Below are positions 12,367-21,584 of a DNA stretch of 62,357 nucleotides, one piece after another. Location of the stretch: positions 1 through 62,357 of IMG/VR virus record IMGVR_UViG_3300017734_000004; one strand, written 5' to 3'. The position numbers and the translations under genes are program-made. Within the stretch, counting starts at the first letter, position 1. Every line of letters starts with the position of its first letter. The notes beneath the pieces were generated by a model. It was not told the origin of the DNA. It made no database searches and was given only the letters and a program-made list of their open reading frames with translations. Origin of the DNA: a virus.

Positions 12367-14461
12367 TTATGACGAGCAGGCGGTTAGCATATGCCCCCAG
12401 GGTACGAAAGGTGAAAGTATTGAACTCGGTGGGCTACTCATTATTCTTCCCTCTCAGCCTCCCAAAAAAGAAATTGCAGGATATGGAAGTCCAAAGCATC
12501 TGCAATTGTGGGAGAGGGTTTCTATGCCAAAGGAGCTGTCTAGGATTAAGTCTATGGATGAGTGGGGGGAGATGCCTAGGGAGTTTCGACAAAAATTTTC
12601 TGCGTATATCGAAGAGGAGTTTCGCCGCAGGCGTGACGGCTTTTGGTTTTTCAACAATGGTGTCCCTACATATATTACGGGTCGGCACTACATGATGCTT
12701 CAGTGGACTAGGATGGATATTGGATATCCGTCTTACCTTTCCTTCCAGCGTGAAATATTTATACACCTTGCTGCGTGCGAGTCTGATCCGCGTTGCATCG
12801 GTCAGCTCTACACTAAATGCCGTCGCTCTGGATACACTAATATCTGTTCTTCAATCTTGGTTGATGAAGCTACGCAGATCAAGGATAAACTCCTCGGCAT
12901 CCAGTCAAAGACGGGTAAAGACGCGCAAGAAAACATCTTCATGAAGAAGGTGGTCTACATGTTTAGACACTACCCATTCTTCTTCAAACCCATTCAAGAC
13001 GGTACCACCAATCCCCGTATGGAGCTTGCCTTTCGTGAGCCGTCAAAGAGGATCACCAAGAACAACAAAACCTCTCAGCAGGGAGAGGCTCTCAATACAG
13101 TTATCAATTGGAAGAACACCACGAACAATGCATACGATGGTGAAAAGCTGCACATACTTTATCTTGATGAGGCAGGTAAGTGGGAGAAGCCCACTGACAT
13201 TAGAGATGCCTGGAGGATACAGAGAACATGCTTAATTGTAGGTAAGAGAATTGTAGGCAAGGCCCTGGTTGGCAGCACTGTAAACCCTATGTCAAAGGGT
13301 GGCAAAGAATACAAGGCCTTATGGGAGGACTCTAATCCACTAGAAAGAAACAAAAATGGTAGAACTCGCAGCGGTCTATATCGCTTGTTTATTCCTGCGT
13401 ATGAGTCTCTTGAAGGCTTCTTCGACGCTCACGGACATCCAGTCATTGAAGACCCTGATACTGTATTATCTGGTCTTGATGGTGATACTATTGATATCGG
13501 AGCGAAGACGTATCTCAAGAACGAAAGATCGTCACTGAAGCATAATGCTTCTGAGATGAATGAGGTTATTCGTCAGTTTCCTTTTACCTCTGATGAAGCC
13601 TTTAGAGATAGCATTGAGGGCAGTGTATTTAATATTGGTAAAATCTACGAGCAGGTAGAGCACAACGAAGAGTTGTTTCCCAACCCTGTAGTAGTGGGTA
13701 ATTTCATCTGGAAGGGTGGAGTGCAGGATACCGAGGTGGTTTTTACACCAGATCCTAATGGGAGATTTAAAGTTTCGTGGATGCCACCTGTAGATTTAAG
13801 AAACAAGAAAGCAACAATCAAGGGCAAACGAGTTGCACCTAATGCTGAGATGGGCTGTGGTGGTGTTGACTCATACGATCTAGATGCCACAGTTGACGGC
13901 AGGGGTTCAAAGGGTGCGCTTCATTTATACAACAAGTTTCATATGGAGCATCCATCAAACATGTTTGTTTTGGAGTATGCTTCACGTCCTCCACTGGCAA
14001 AAATCTTTTACGAGGATGTATTGATGGCTGCCTTCTTCTACGGATACCCACTCTTAATTGAAAACAATAAGTACGGTATCGCAAGATACTTTGAATCAAG
14101 GGGTTACGATGGCTACCTAATGGATAGACCGCAACACCTAAAGACCAGCAGCGCTAAGGTAAAGGTGAAGACCAAAGGCATTCCATCAAACTCTCAGGAT
14201 ATCATCCAGTCGCATGCTCACGCGATTGAATCCTACATACATGACCATGTTGGCATCAATCATGAAACACTTGAGGTTGGCAACATGTACTTCAATGAAA
14301 CTCTTGAAGACTGGATAGCCTACAAGATAGACAACAGGACAAAGTTTGACTTGACAATTAGTTCAGGTCTTGCTCTTTTGGCTGCTCAGAAAGTGAAAAA
14401 GAAAAAGGTTAAATCGTTCGATGAGCGTCGCTTTTTTAGACGATATAGTGTCATAGGCTAA
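12347..14461 (+). CDS. terL: Terminase large subunit (704 aa)
   Basis: Packaging motor and nuclease that fills the prohead with DNA. A degenerate Walker A (CRRSGYTN, 158-165) is followed by Walker B ILYLDEAG (270-277) with the catalytic glutamate. The C-terminal RNase-H-type nuclease begins at GCGGVDSYDLDAT (503-515), where VDxxDLD carries metal-binding aspartates. The N-terminal 100 residues (WERVSMPKELSRIKSMDEW, FWFFNNGVPTYITG) are characteristic of large terminases from Bacteroidota phages including crAss-like ones. It is preceded by the HNH and small basic genes and followed by the portal gene. Confidence 0.95.
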   Translation: MLVKVDNYDEQAVSICPQGTKGESIELGGLLIILPSQPPKKEIAGYGSPKHLQLWERVSMPKELSRIKSMDEWGEMPREFRQKFSAYIEEEFRRRRDGFWFFNNGVPTYITGRHYMMLQWTRMDIGYPSYLSFQREIFIHLAACESDPRCIGQLYTKCRRSGYTNICSSILVDEATQIKDKLLGIQSKTGKDAQENIFMKKVVYMFRHYPFFFKPIQDGTTNPRMELAFREPSKRITKNNKTSQQGEALNTVINWKNTTNNAYDGEKLHILYLDEAGKWEKPTDIRDAWRIQRTCLIVGKRIVGKALVGSTVNPMSKGGKEYKALWEDSNPLERNKNGRTRSGLYRLFIPAYESLEGFFDAHGHPVIEDPDTVLSGLDGDTIDIGAKTYLKNERSSLKHNASEMNEVIRQFPFTSDEAFRDSIEGSVFNIGKIYEQVEHNEELFPNPVVVGNFIWKGGVQDTEVVFTPDPNGRFKVSWMPPVDLRNKKATIKGKRVAPNAEMGCGGVDSYDLDATVDGRGSKGALHLYNKFHMEHPSNMFVLEYASRPPLAKIFYEDVLMAAFFYGYPLLIENNKYGIARYFESRGYDGYLMDRPQHLKTSSAKVKVKTKGIPSNSQDIIQSHAHAIESYIHDHVGINHETLEVGNMYFNETLEDWIAYKIDNRTKFDLTISSGLALLAAQKVKKKKVKSFDERRFFRRYSVIG

Positions 14462-14466
14462 TTCCT

Positions 14467-14474
14467 TATATTTG
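14467..14474 (+). promoter_or_regulatory. Candidate promoter -7 box TATATTTG
   Basis: TATATTTG lies in the 33-bp gap between terL and the portal gene, 20 bp before ATG 14495. It is an exact TAnnTTTG match; no clear -33 TTTG is present. Confidence 0.45.
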
Positions 14475-14494
14475 TGCCATATACTCTCTCTTAA

Positions 14495-16921
14495 ATGAAA
14501 CAATATAGCGGTAAGAAAAACTTCCCCGATCCACTTGCTTCTCAAGAAGAGAAGGAGGGTAAGGGCTATGGGTTGAGATATGCTAAAGCTATTGAGTCTC
14601 AGTGGGGGAAAAAGTCTGACAGTAACTCTTTGTTTTCAAAACGATACAATCTGTTTAAGAAAAACAAAGATTATGCTACAGGTGTGCAAGACACCAGCAT
14701 TTACAAGCGACTTCTAAATAATGCAGATCCAAATGCAGGCGATGGTAGCTTGATGAATTTGGACTTTACACCAGTACCTATCCTGCCCAAGTTTGTGAGG
14801 ATTGTGGTAAACAAGATCCTGGGTAGAAATCTTTATCCAAACCTAGAGGCCGTTGACCCTCTGTCGTCCTCTGAAAAGAACAGGGACAAAAAAAGAATTG
14901 AGATCCAGGTTGCACTGAAGAAGCAGCTTATGGCATTTCAACAAAAGACAGGTGCAACAATTGGCATGGACCCGTCTATGATTCCAGACACCGAGGCAGA
15001 GGCGGAAATTTTTATGGGGGAGAATGTCAAGAGTGATGCTGAGATTGCTGCTCAGGTAGCAACAGACATGACTTTGTCTTGGAACAGCTTTGATGACAAC
15101 ACTTTTAGACGGTGCGTCAATGACTTGGCTACCAATGGCATGGCTGTAGTGAAGAGGTCAAATGATCCTAACTATGGAATCAAGACCCATTATGTTGATC
15201 CAAAAGATTTTATTCATAGTCAAACCGAAGACCCAAGCTTTGAGGATATCACATATGCGGGCCATATCCGTAGCATGCCTATTCAAGAGCTTAAGCGCCT
15301 TGCCAGCGGCGAGCTAGAAGACAAAGACTTTGAGAAGATTGCCAAAAAGGTTACTGGCAAGATGGGGTCAGGATATCATTTTGACACAAGCATGAATAGA
15401 AATGTCTACGATTACGAAGAGTATTCGGTAGATGTTTTGGAGTTTGAGTTTCTGTCTACTGACTGCATGTTCTTTGAGGAAAAAGAAAATAGATTCGGCA
15501 ACAGGAACTTCTTCTACGAAGGCTTCGACTATAAAGAAAAGGCAGGGAGTGTCTTTGAGCGCAAGCCGCATAAGATGGAAATCGTCAATGTCTACAAAGG
15601 ATATTTTGTAATAGGCACTGACTATCTGTTTGGCTATGGCAGGATGCACAATGTGCCAAAGAATATCCATGACATCAGCAAAGCAAGGATGTCTTATTCT
15701 GTCGTAGCAACAAACATGACAGACATGATGCCTAAGTCTATGGTATCAAGCTGTGTTGGATTTGCTGACATGTTGCAGTTGACTCACCTGAAGATTCAAC
15801 AAGCCATCGCGAAGGCAAAGCCTGATGGCCTGATCATTGACATTGAAGGTCTTGAGAATGTGCAGCTTGGAAAGGGTGGTGAGTTACAGCCACTGGACCT
15901 ACATGATATCTACGAGCAAACTGGTGTCTTCTACTATAGGAGCAAGAACCCAGAAGGCGGTTTCCAAAACCCGCCAATCCGTGAAATCGGGAACAGTATT
16001 AGAAACATTAATGAGCTTGTTGGGCTGTACAACCACTACCTCAGAATGATCCGTGACACAACGGGGATCAATGAAGTAGTTGATGCAAGCACTCCAAAGT
16101 CTGAAGCCTTGGTCGGGGTGCGTGAGCAAGCCATTGCTGCATCAAACAATGCTACTTACGATATCACAAATGCATCGATGATTCTGTACAAGAACGTATG
16201 CAATGACATTGTCAAGTGTTTGCAGATTCTTCCTGAGGAATCAGTCATCATGGAGGTGTACAAGAATGCTATTGGTGAAACCAATATGAGCATTCTTACT
16301 AGCTTCTCTAGGTTGCCTATGTACAACTTTGGTGTTCAGGTACAGAAGGATATGGATGATAAGGATCAGGCATACTTAGAGCAGGCCATTCAGATTTCAT
16401 TGGGCCAAAAAGAGATTGACCTAGAAGACGCTATGGCAATCAGAGAGCTTAAGGATGTCAACCAGGCCGAAAGACTTCTTGTTGTCCGCCGAAAGAAAAA
16501 GATTCAGCAAGCACAGTCGATGGCTGCTCAACAGCAGCAGATGCAAGCTCAGATGGCTCAACAGTCACAAGCTATGCAGATGCAGATGGAAGGTCAAAAG
16601 ATGCAAGCAGAAGCTCAGATTGAAGCTCAAAAGCTTCAGCTCAAGGCTCAGCTTGATGCTCAGATGGCTGCTGTTCGCCACGAGTTTAACAAAGAGATTG
16701 AGACCATCAGGGCCAAGGCTACACTTGGATTCAAGGAAACTGATGAAGAGTTTAAAGAGAAGATTGAAGTTCTCAAAGAAGATCGCAAAGACGAAAGAGT
16801 TGAGAAGCAAGCAGTCGAACAGTCTAAGCTTATCTCTCAGAGAAAGGGTCAAAGGACTGAGCTTAAAGACAGCGATGGCAATCCAATGAGAAACGCACTA
16901 ATGAATATGCAAGATGTCTAA
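14495..16921 (+). CDS. Portal protein (808 aa)
   Basis: Dodecameric head entry channel for DNA. The first 90 residues include RYNLFKKNKDYATG, and RGxxxLPxx-like VPILPKFVRIVVNKILGR is typical of podovirus portals. The central domain contains DPKDFIHSQTEDPSFEDITY and NELVGLYNHYLRMIRDTTGI, the latter close to the pore-helix region. Residues about 660-790 form a Gln/Met/Ala-rich then charged coiled coil, comparable to the barrel of P22-like and crAss-like portals. The length of about 800 aa matches crAss-like portals rather than the 500 aa of siphoviruses. Confidence 0.92.
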   Translation: MKQYSGKKNFPDPLASQEEKEGKGYGLRYAKAIESQWGKKSDSNSLFSKRYNLFKKNKDYATGVQDTSIYKRLLNNADPNAGDGSLMNLDFTPVPILPKFVRIVVNKILGRNLYPNLEAVDPLSSSEKNRDKKRIEIQVALKKQLMAFQQKTGATIGMDPSMIPDTEAEAEIFMGENVKSDAEIAAQVATDMTLSWNSFDDNTFRRCVNDLATNGMAVVKRSNDPNYGIKTHYVDPKDFIHSQTEDPSFEDITYAGHIRSMPIQELKRLASGELEDKDFEKIAKKVTGKMGSGYHFDTSMNRNVYDYEEYSVDVLEFEFLSTDCMFFEEKENRFGNRNFFYEGFDYKEKAGSVFERKPHKMEIVNVYKGYFVIGTDYLFGYGRMHNVPKNIHDISKARMSYSVVATNMTDMMPKSMVSSCVGFADMLQLTHLKIQQAIAKAKPDGLIIDIEGLENVQLGKGGELQPLDLHDIYEQTGVFYYRSKNPEGGFQNPPIREIGNSIRNINELVGLYNHYLRMIRDTTGINEVVDASTPKSEALVGVREQAIAASNNATYDITNASMILYKNVCNDIVKCLQILPEESVIMEVYKNAIGETNMSILTSFSRLPMYNFGVQVQKDMDDKDQAYLEQAIQISLGQKEIDLEDAMAIRELKDVNQAERLLVVRRKKKIQQAQSMAAQQQQMQAQMAQQSQAMQMQMEGQKMQAEAQIEAQKLQLKAQLDAQMAAVRHEFNKEIETIRAKATLGFKETDEEFKEKIEVLKEDRKDERVEKQAVEQSKLISQRKGQRTELKDSDGNPMRNALMNMQDV

Positions 16922-17375
16922 TTCAGTAAACTTAGATGTATCGGAGGTTCTTGACATTACATGTCGCCAGGGGGACACCTTTGAACTTACTGTAACCCTT
17001 AAGGATTCTAGTGGTACGGGCTTAACTCTTGTCACGTCTAGCTATGCATTTGTAATGCAGGTGTGGGCTACAGGAAGAAAGTCTAGAAGTCCTTTGATTG
17101 CAACAACGGAGAGAGGCCTTAAGGGCAGCAATCTTAATACTGCAGAGATTCCTGGTGGCGCATATTTTGAGCCATTTGTTGTAGATGATAGCGGCAACGT
17201 AACGATTAAAGCTACTGCTGCGACTATGCGAAATGTTCCTCCTGGTCGCCATGTTTATGATCTGCAGTTTATTCTTCCAACAGCATCGGGTGTAGACACA
17301 CACACTACAGTGTTGCGCGGGTCATTTACCATCAATGAAGATGTAACCAAAGCAACTAGCAGTGCAAGAAGATGA
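16914..17375 (+). CDS. Putative virion protein, BppU-like N-terminal type (153 aa)
   Basis: An all-beta protein with DITCRQGDTFELTVTLKD near the start, a pattern shared with the N-terminal domains of phage baseplate and fibre-base proteins, and PPGRHVYDLQFILP near the end. It overlaps the portal stop by 8 bp and couples to the collagen-like fibre by an ATGA overlap, suggesting it anchors that fibre. Confidence 0.7.
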   Translation: MSNSVNLDVSEVLDITCRQGDTFELTVTLKDSSGTGLTLVTSSYAFVMQVWATGRKSRSPLIATTERGLKGSNLNTAEIPGGAYFEPFVVDDSGNVTIKATAATMRNVPPGRHVYDLQFILPTASGVDTHTTVLRGSFTINEDVTKATSSARR

Positions 17376-19282
17376 GTGTAACTGTATCATCAACACAGGG
17401 GAATACTGTAGAGGTTTCTGTTTCTGGCAGTAACGCGCTTAGCTTCACTCAGACAACAAGCACTGTATCTGTTGCTTCTCCTGTAGCAAACAGTTTTGTT
17501 GTTACATCAAAAGGTCCAAAAGGCGACAAGGGAGATACTGGAGCAACAGGTGCAACAGGAGCTACAGGAGCTGCTGGATCTGACGGCAGATCATATTCTG
17601 TCTCATGCGTAGATGGAGACAACAGTGATGAAGAGAAGATCAGATTATCTGACAGCGCTGGAGTAAATGATGACGTGGTCCTAGAGGCTGGCACGGGACT
17701 TTCCATTGCTAGGTCTGGAGATAAGATTACATTTACAAATACTGTAACCGATACTGACACTGTCTTGACTTCTGAGCAGGTTCAGGATATCGTGGGAGCC
17801 ATGTTTAGCGGCAATACAGAGACAAGGATATCAGCCACGTATCAAGATGATGATGGAAACATTGACTTAGTTGTTGATGCTATTCCTGTAGACCTTACAT
17901 CTGATGGAGCAGGTACGATACACGCAAACAATGTTCCTACCCTTAACCAAAGCACTACTGGTAACGCAGCTACAGTAACAACTAATGCAAACCTAACAGG
18001 CCACATTACATCCACTGGTAATGCCGCTGTTTTAGGTTCTTTTAGTGTGGCTCAACTTAGCACTGCTCTTTCAGATGCTACTATATCAGGAAACAATACA
18101 GGCGATCAAACTACTGTTTCAGGGTCTTCAGGTTCGTGTACGGGAAATGCTGCAACAGCTACAGCACTTGCCACAGCTAGAGCAATCAATGGTGTGGACT
18201 TTGACGGTACTGCACCTATCACGGTTACTGCTGCTGGCTCTACACTGTCTGATACTGTTACCGTAGCCAAAGGGGGCACGGGGGCTACCACCTTAACGTC
18301 AAACGCACTGCTTACAGGGAATGGAACTTCTGCAATTCAAGCTGAAGCTGACCTAACTTTTGATGGTGGTGATCTGTCTGTAAGTTCTTCTGTTTCAAAT
18401 AAGCCGTCTCTTTTACTTAACAACACCAATACCAATGGCTTAGCACCTCAGCTTGTGTTTAAAAAGAGCACTACTGGGGCGGATGGAGATGATCTTGGTA
18501 AGATTTTTTTTAACGGACTTGACGCCGCAGACAATGATCAAACTTTTGGCTTTATTCTTTGTGAGATAGACGAGGCAGACGATGGCTCCGAAGAGGGCAA
18601 GATGACAATCAAGGTAGCCAGTCACGATGGAGAGTTACAGCCAGGGTTAATTGTCACAAGTGGAGCGTCTGAAGATGTAGTAAATGTTACCCTAGGCAAT
18701 GGCAGTTGTGCAGTCAATACTGCTGGTACTTTTACTGGTGCCGCTGTTAATGTTGGGATTTATAAAATTGGCGGACACGCCATCAATGATGTAGATCTAG
18801 CTGGTGAGTTTGTAGATTCTGATGAGCACCTTATGACATCAGCAGCTATCAACGATCGTATTGCAGCGGTTGGCGGTGGTTCGGACGGTTGGCATGGTTC
18901 AACGACAAGAATTAAAATTTTGCCTAGAGACTTTATTGCTGACGACGGTGGTAGACCCCTTTTTATAGATGATACTAATATTGGTATAGATCAACTGTTT
19001 TTAGAGTCATTTTCTTCCAATCCAATCTATGCATCAATTGCAATACCTACGGGGTTTAAAGCAACACACGTTAAAATTAATGGATCTGCTGCAGATGCCG
19101 TTGAGGTTTGGGAGTTTCAGATTGATTCTAAAACAGGCGTTAGCAAAGGAACTGGTAACGTAGGTACAGAGATTGATATAACAGATGTAACTAGCTCTAC
19201 AACTAATTATTTATTTATAGGGATAGCCAATGCTTCAGGCAATGAGGTTCACGGTGGTTACGTAACAATAGCAGCAGTATAA
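17372..19282 (+). CDS. Collagen-like fibre protein (636 aa)
   Basis: A 45-residue beta N-terminus is followed by Gly-X-Y triplets from about 48 to 69 (GPKGDKGDTGATGATGATG). A long Thr/Ser/Asn/Ala-rich shaft with repeats such as TGHITSTGNAAVLGSF, LSDATISGNNTGDQT and GGTGATT follows, typical of trimeric phage fibres. A probable C-terminal beta domain occupies about 500-636. Its place between portal and capsid genes suggests a head fibre, though a tail fibre is possible. Confidence 0.82.
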   Translation: MSVTVSSTQGNTVEVSVSGSNALSFTQTTSTVSVASPVANSFVVTSKGPKGDKGDTGATGATGATGAAGSDGRSYSVSCVDGDNSDEEKIRLSDSAGVNDDVVLEAGTGLSIARSGDKITFTNTVTDTDTVLTSEQVQDIVGAMFSGNTETRISATYQDDDGNIDLVVDAIPVDLTSDGAGTIHANNVPTLNQSTTGNAATVTTNANLTGHITSTGNAAVLGSFSVAQLSTALSDATISGNNTGDQTTVSGSSGSCTGNAATATALATARAINGVDFDGTAPITVTAAGSTLSDTVTVAKGGTGATTLTSNALLTGNGTSAIQAEADLTFDGGDLSVSSSVSNKPSLLLNNTNTNGLAPQLVFKKSTTGADGDDLGKIFFNGLDAADNDQTFGFILCEIDEADDGSEEGKMTIKVASHDGELQPGLIVTSGASEDVVNVTLGNGSCAVNTAGTFTGAAVNVGIYKIGGHAINDVDLAGEFVDSDEHLMTSAAINDRIAAVGGGSDGWHGSTTRIKILPRDFIADDGGRPLFIDDTNIGIDQLFLESFSSNPIYASIAIPTGFKATHVKINGSAADAVEVWEFQIDSKTGVSKGTGNVGTEIDITDVTSSTTNYLFIGIANASGNEVHGGYVTIAAV

Positions 19283-19283
19283 C

Positions 19284-19718
19284 ATGTCATTAACTACAAG
19301 AAAGCACGAGCCCATACACGACAAGACTGGCGATAACTTGGCACGAATCAAAGCAAACTTTGACAATGGCAAACATCTTGATGTCTTAGATTTTGAAGCA
19401 GAGGCTGCAATGATCTATCAGATACAGAAGATGCAAGATGAGCTGGATTACTTAAGGACTGAGATTGCATTGAACAAAGCCAAGGCTGGGATTACATCTA
19501 GTCAGTCAAGCGCTATCACCGCGAACACAGCTAAGACCAGCATGTCTTTAGGCACAAGTTCATCTACTGCTCTTGCTGGTGACACGAAGTTGGTGGGCAT
19601 TGGGTCAAATACTACGCTGTCGTTTGGAGACCTCACTGTATCTAGAGGAACGTATTCGATAACGCTGACTGCAGTCAATGGTCGAGACACAAAGTCAATT
19701 ACTTTGACACTTACGTAA
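19284..19718 (+). CDS. Fibre-associated protein with coiled coil and Ig-like end (144 aa)
   Basis: The N-terminal half has helical heptads (AMIYQIQKMQDELDYLRTEIAL), suitable for trimerisation. The C-terminal 80 residues are Ser/Thr-rich and end in SITLTAVNGRDTKSITLTL, an Ig/bacterial-adhesin-like strand pattern. One base follows the collagen-like gene. Probably a second component of the same fibre. Confidence 0.72.
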   Translation: MSLTTRKHEPIHDKTGDNLARIKANFDNGKHLDVLDFEAEAAMIYQIQKMQDELDYLRTEIALNKAKAGITSSQSSAITANTAKTSMSLGTSSSTALAGDTKLVGIGSNTTLSFGDLTVSRGTYSITLTAVNGRDTKSITLTLT

Positions 19719-19730
19719 TCATTATATTTG
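19703..19730 (+). promoter_or_regulatory. Candidate promoter with both elements
   Basis: TTTG at 19703-19706 and TATATTTG at 19723-19730 are 16 bp apart, matching the Bacteroidota -33/-7 pattern. The -7 box ends only 4 bp before ATG 19735, so the transcript would start at or very near the start codon. The -33 part lies within the end of the previous gene. Confidence 0.5.
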
Positions 19731-19734
19731 CATC

Positions 19735-19929
19735 ATGGCTCGAGTTGTCAAATACAAAAAAGGAGGCAAGCTTTCTATCAGTAGCAAGAAGGTGTCAGTA
19801 GATCCGCCTTCAGGATATCACTGGATGGAGGAGCAGGGTCGTTACTATTTGATGAAAGGGGATTACAAGCCTCATGCTGGAGCTGTTGCAAAAGCCAAGT
19901 TTAAAGTTGCAAGTCATCCTAAGTCATGA
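19735..19929 (+). CDS. Small basic protein (64 aa)
   Basis: MARVVKYKKGGKLSISSKKV at the N-terminus, then SGYHWMEEQGRYYLMKGDYK. The KKGGKL motif recurs in the gene at 20108 and in the 50781 protein. Likely a DNA-associated capsid or internal protein. ATGA-coupled to 19926..20111. Confidence 0.75.
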   Translation: MARVVKYKKGGKLSISSKKVSVDPPSGYHWMEEQGRYYLMKGDYKPHAGAVAKAKFKVASHPKS

Positions 19930-20111
19930 AGTTCAATCCAAAGTACACTCGTGGCAGCAAGGACTCAGGTAAGAGAAAGCAGCTGATGAAGCAGATCTCT
20001 GACATCTATAAGAAGTACAGAGGCACCAAGGCCAAGAGAAAGAAGAAAGGATTCCCTCCTGCCGTAGAAGCTAGACTCAAAAAGCTTATGGCTCAAAGAG
20101 ATAAGATATGA
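19926..20111 (+). CDS. Small basic helical protein (61 aa)
   Basis: Lys/Arg-rich throughout (SGKRKQLMKQISDIYKKYRG, KAKRKKKGFPP), predicted as two helices. Coupled to both neighbours by ATGA overlaps. Together with its neighbours it forms a three-gene set of basic proteins between fibre and decoration genes. Function unknown; DNA binding inside the head is an inference. Confidence 0.75.
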   Translation: MKFNPKYTRGSKDSGKRKQLMKQISDIYKKYRGTKAKRKKKGFPPAVEARLKKLMAQRDKI

Positions 20112-20341
20112 TTGTACTCAAAAAGGGCGGCAAGTCTAAGAAAAAAAAGAAGGGTAAGAGCTTTGCAAACCTAAGTGCAGCTCAGAAACAGGTTTATCGT
20201 AGAGGCCTTGCGGCATACATGAGCTCGGGCAACAGACCTAAGGTTTCTCAGCACGCTTGGGCTATGGCAAGAGTAAAGTCTGACTTTGGTAAAAAAGAAG
20301 CCGCTAAGATCAGAGCTGGCAAGGGTAAAAAGAAGAAGTAA
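20108..20341 (+). CDS. Small basic protein, KKGGKSKKKKKGK type (77 aa)
   Basis: Both ends are poly-lysine (KKGGKSKKKKKGKSF and KGKKKK). The centre, AQKQVYRRGLAAYMSSG with HAWAMARVKSDFGKK, resembles a short helix-turn-helix module seen in small marine-phage proteins. Probably nucleic-acid binding. Followed by a TATATTTG-containing gap. Confidence 0.75.
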   Translation: MIVLKKGGKSKKKKKGKSFANLSAAQKQVYRRGLAAYMSSGNRPKVSQHAWAMARVKSDFGKKEAAKIRAGKGKKKK

Positions 20342-20349
20342 ATAATAAG

Positions 20350-20357
20350 TATATTTG
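20350..20357 (+). promoter_or_regulatory. Candidate promoter -7 box TATATTTG
   Basis: Exact TATATTTG in the 34-bp gap before gene 20376..20768; ATG follows 18 bp after the box. No convincing -33 element in the purine-rich upstream coding sequence. Confidence 0.45.
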
Positions 20358-20375
20358 TGCAAATAACCATCTATT

Positions 20376-20768
20376 ATGGCAACAACAACTGCAACATTGA
20401 CATTATCTAGCGCAGACCTTACTGGTGATGCGCTTTCGTTGTCCACTACGGCAACACTCACCAAGGCTGGCACCGTGACTGGCTTGGATCAAACTACTGG
20501 CGTTGGTCGCAAGACTTACTCATCTACCAGTATCGCAACTCTTGTGGAGAAAGCTGACTATGCTGATGACAAGGCTCACAAGGTCTACATCAGAAATACA
20601 AGCACTGTTGCCACAGAGAATATTGCGATTACCGTTGAGGCTCAACTCTTGGGTAGGCTTTACGCTGGTGATTGGGCTTTGCTTCCATTCAATGGAGATC
20701 AAGACATCAAGGTTACTCCAAGTGTTGCCACTGCTCTGACTGTTGAGTACCTGGTTATTTTTGAATAA
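20376..20768 (+). CDS. Beta-rich head decoration-like protein (130 aa)
   Basis: MATTTATLTLSSADLTGDAL begins a Thr/Ser/Ala-rich, strand-only sequence; it ends with TALTVEYLVIFE. Its start resembles MATLRATLTLSSASVLASP of the next gene, so the two are probable paralogues. Strong expression is suggested by its own promoter box. Likely a minor capsid, decoration or vertex protein. Confidence 0.72.
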   Translation: MATTTATLTLSSADLTGDALSLSTTATLTKAGTVTGLDQTTGVGRKTYSSTSIATLVEKADYADDKAHKVYIRNTSTVATENIAITVEAQLLGRLYAGDWALLPFNGDQDIKVTPSVATALTVEYLVIFE

Positions 20769-20770
20769 GA

Positions 20771-21184
20771 ATGGCTACGCTTAGAGCGACATTGACGTTG
20801 AGCAGCGCTTCCGTTTTGGCAAGCCCTGTAAACGTATCTGCAGATTTTTCTGGAGCCGCAGACTCTGGCATTCTTAGCCGAGCTAAGGTTGTGAAGACTG
20901 CTGTAGATGCAAATGCTCTAGAGGTCTATACAGCCAACGACAAAACCGAATCGGCATATCTCTTCATTAAAAATCTGGAGACAGAGAAGGAGACGTATGT
21001 ATACATCTACAATGACACGGACAACGATGGTCTTGTGGCAAAGGTGGGTGGCTCTGAGTTTTGTTTTATTCCCGTTGCAGTGAATAAATCATACAGAGTC
21101 TACGGCACCAAGGTAGATCAGATGGTGGAGTTCGGTGTGTTCGGATTGGACAGCTCAGCTGCAGGACCATTCAACCAAAACTAA
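20771..21184 (+). CDS. Beta-rich head decoration-like protein, paralogue (137 aa)
   Basis: Similar N-terminus and layout to the preceding gene (ATLTLSSA... then a central ESAYLFIKNLETEKETYVYI strand pair where the other has AHKVYIRNTSTVATENI). Two bases separate them. Probably a duplicated decoration or fibre-base protein. Confidence 0.72.
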   Translation: MATLRATLTLSSASVLASPVNVSADFSGAADSGILSRAKVVKTAVDANALEVYTANDKTESAYLFIKNLETEKETYVYIYNDTDNDGLVAKVGGSEFCFIPVAVNKSYRVYGTKVDQMVEFGVFGLDSSAAGPFNQN

Positions 21185-21194
21185 TAATTGAGAT

Positions 21195-21560
21195 ATGGCA
21201 ACATTAGCACATCCAGCTACAGCAAATCAGGTTTCTTTTGGTCAGCTTGGCGCTGTCTTTACAAAGAACGGCGCTGCCGCCATTAAACCGCCCACAGGGA
21301 AAGTCTTTGTGGCAATCACCATGCTTGAGGACACCACGTTTGACAGCAGCGGGGGATTGGTTGCAGATATTGCAACTAAGTACTTCAATACTGCAGACGC
21401 TGCAGGTGATCTTGCTGATGGCTCAGAGACGGCAGATGAGGGTAGCGGTGGACTTCAAATCACAAACTCAATGACCTTTCCTAAAGGCGTCACTGTGTTT
21501 GGAAGATGGACTGAGATCGATGTGAACTCAGGTTCCTGCATTGCATACATTTCGGACTAA
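21195..21560 (+). CDS. Beta-rich putative virion protein (121 aa)
   Basis: MATLAHPATANQVSFGQLGA with PPTGKVFVAITMLEDTTFD; ends in FGRWTEIDVNSGSCIAYIS. This pattern (a thin beta sandwich ending GRWTxIxVxSGxxIAYI) is common in cyanophage and pelagiphage small structural proteins. Located immediately before the scaffold gene. Confidence 0.75.
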   Translation: MATLAHPATANQVSFGQLGAVFTKNGAAAIKPPTGKVFVAITMLEDTTFDSSGGLVADIATKYFNTADAAGDLADGSETADEGSGGLQITNSMTFPKGVTVFGRWTEIDVNSGSCIAYISD

Positions 21561-21584
21561 ACTGTAAACAATTAATTAAATAGA

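Noticed and set aside
16455-16889. 144-aa alternative frame inside the portal's coiled coil
   Set aside because: Lys/Arg/Ser-rich shadow produced by the repetitive CAG/CTC sequence of the portal C-terminus.
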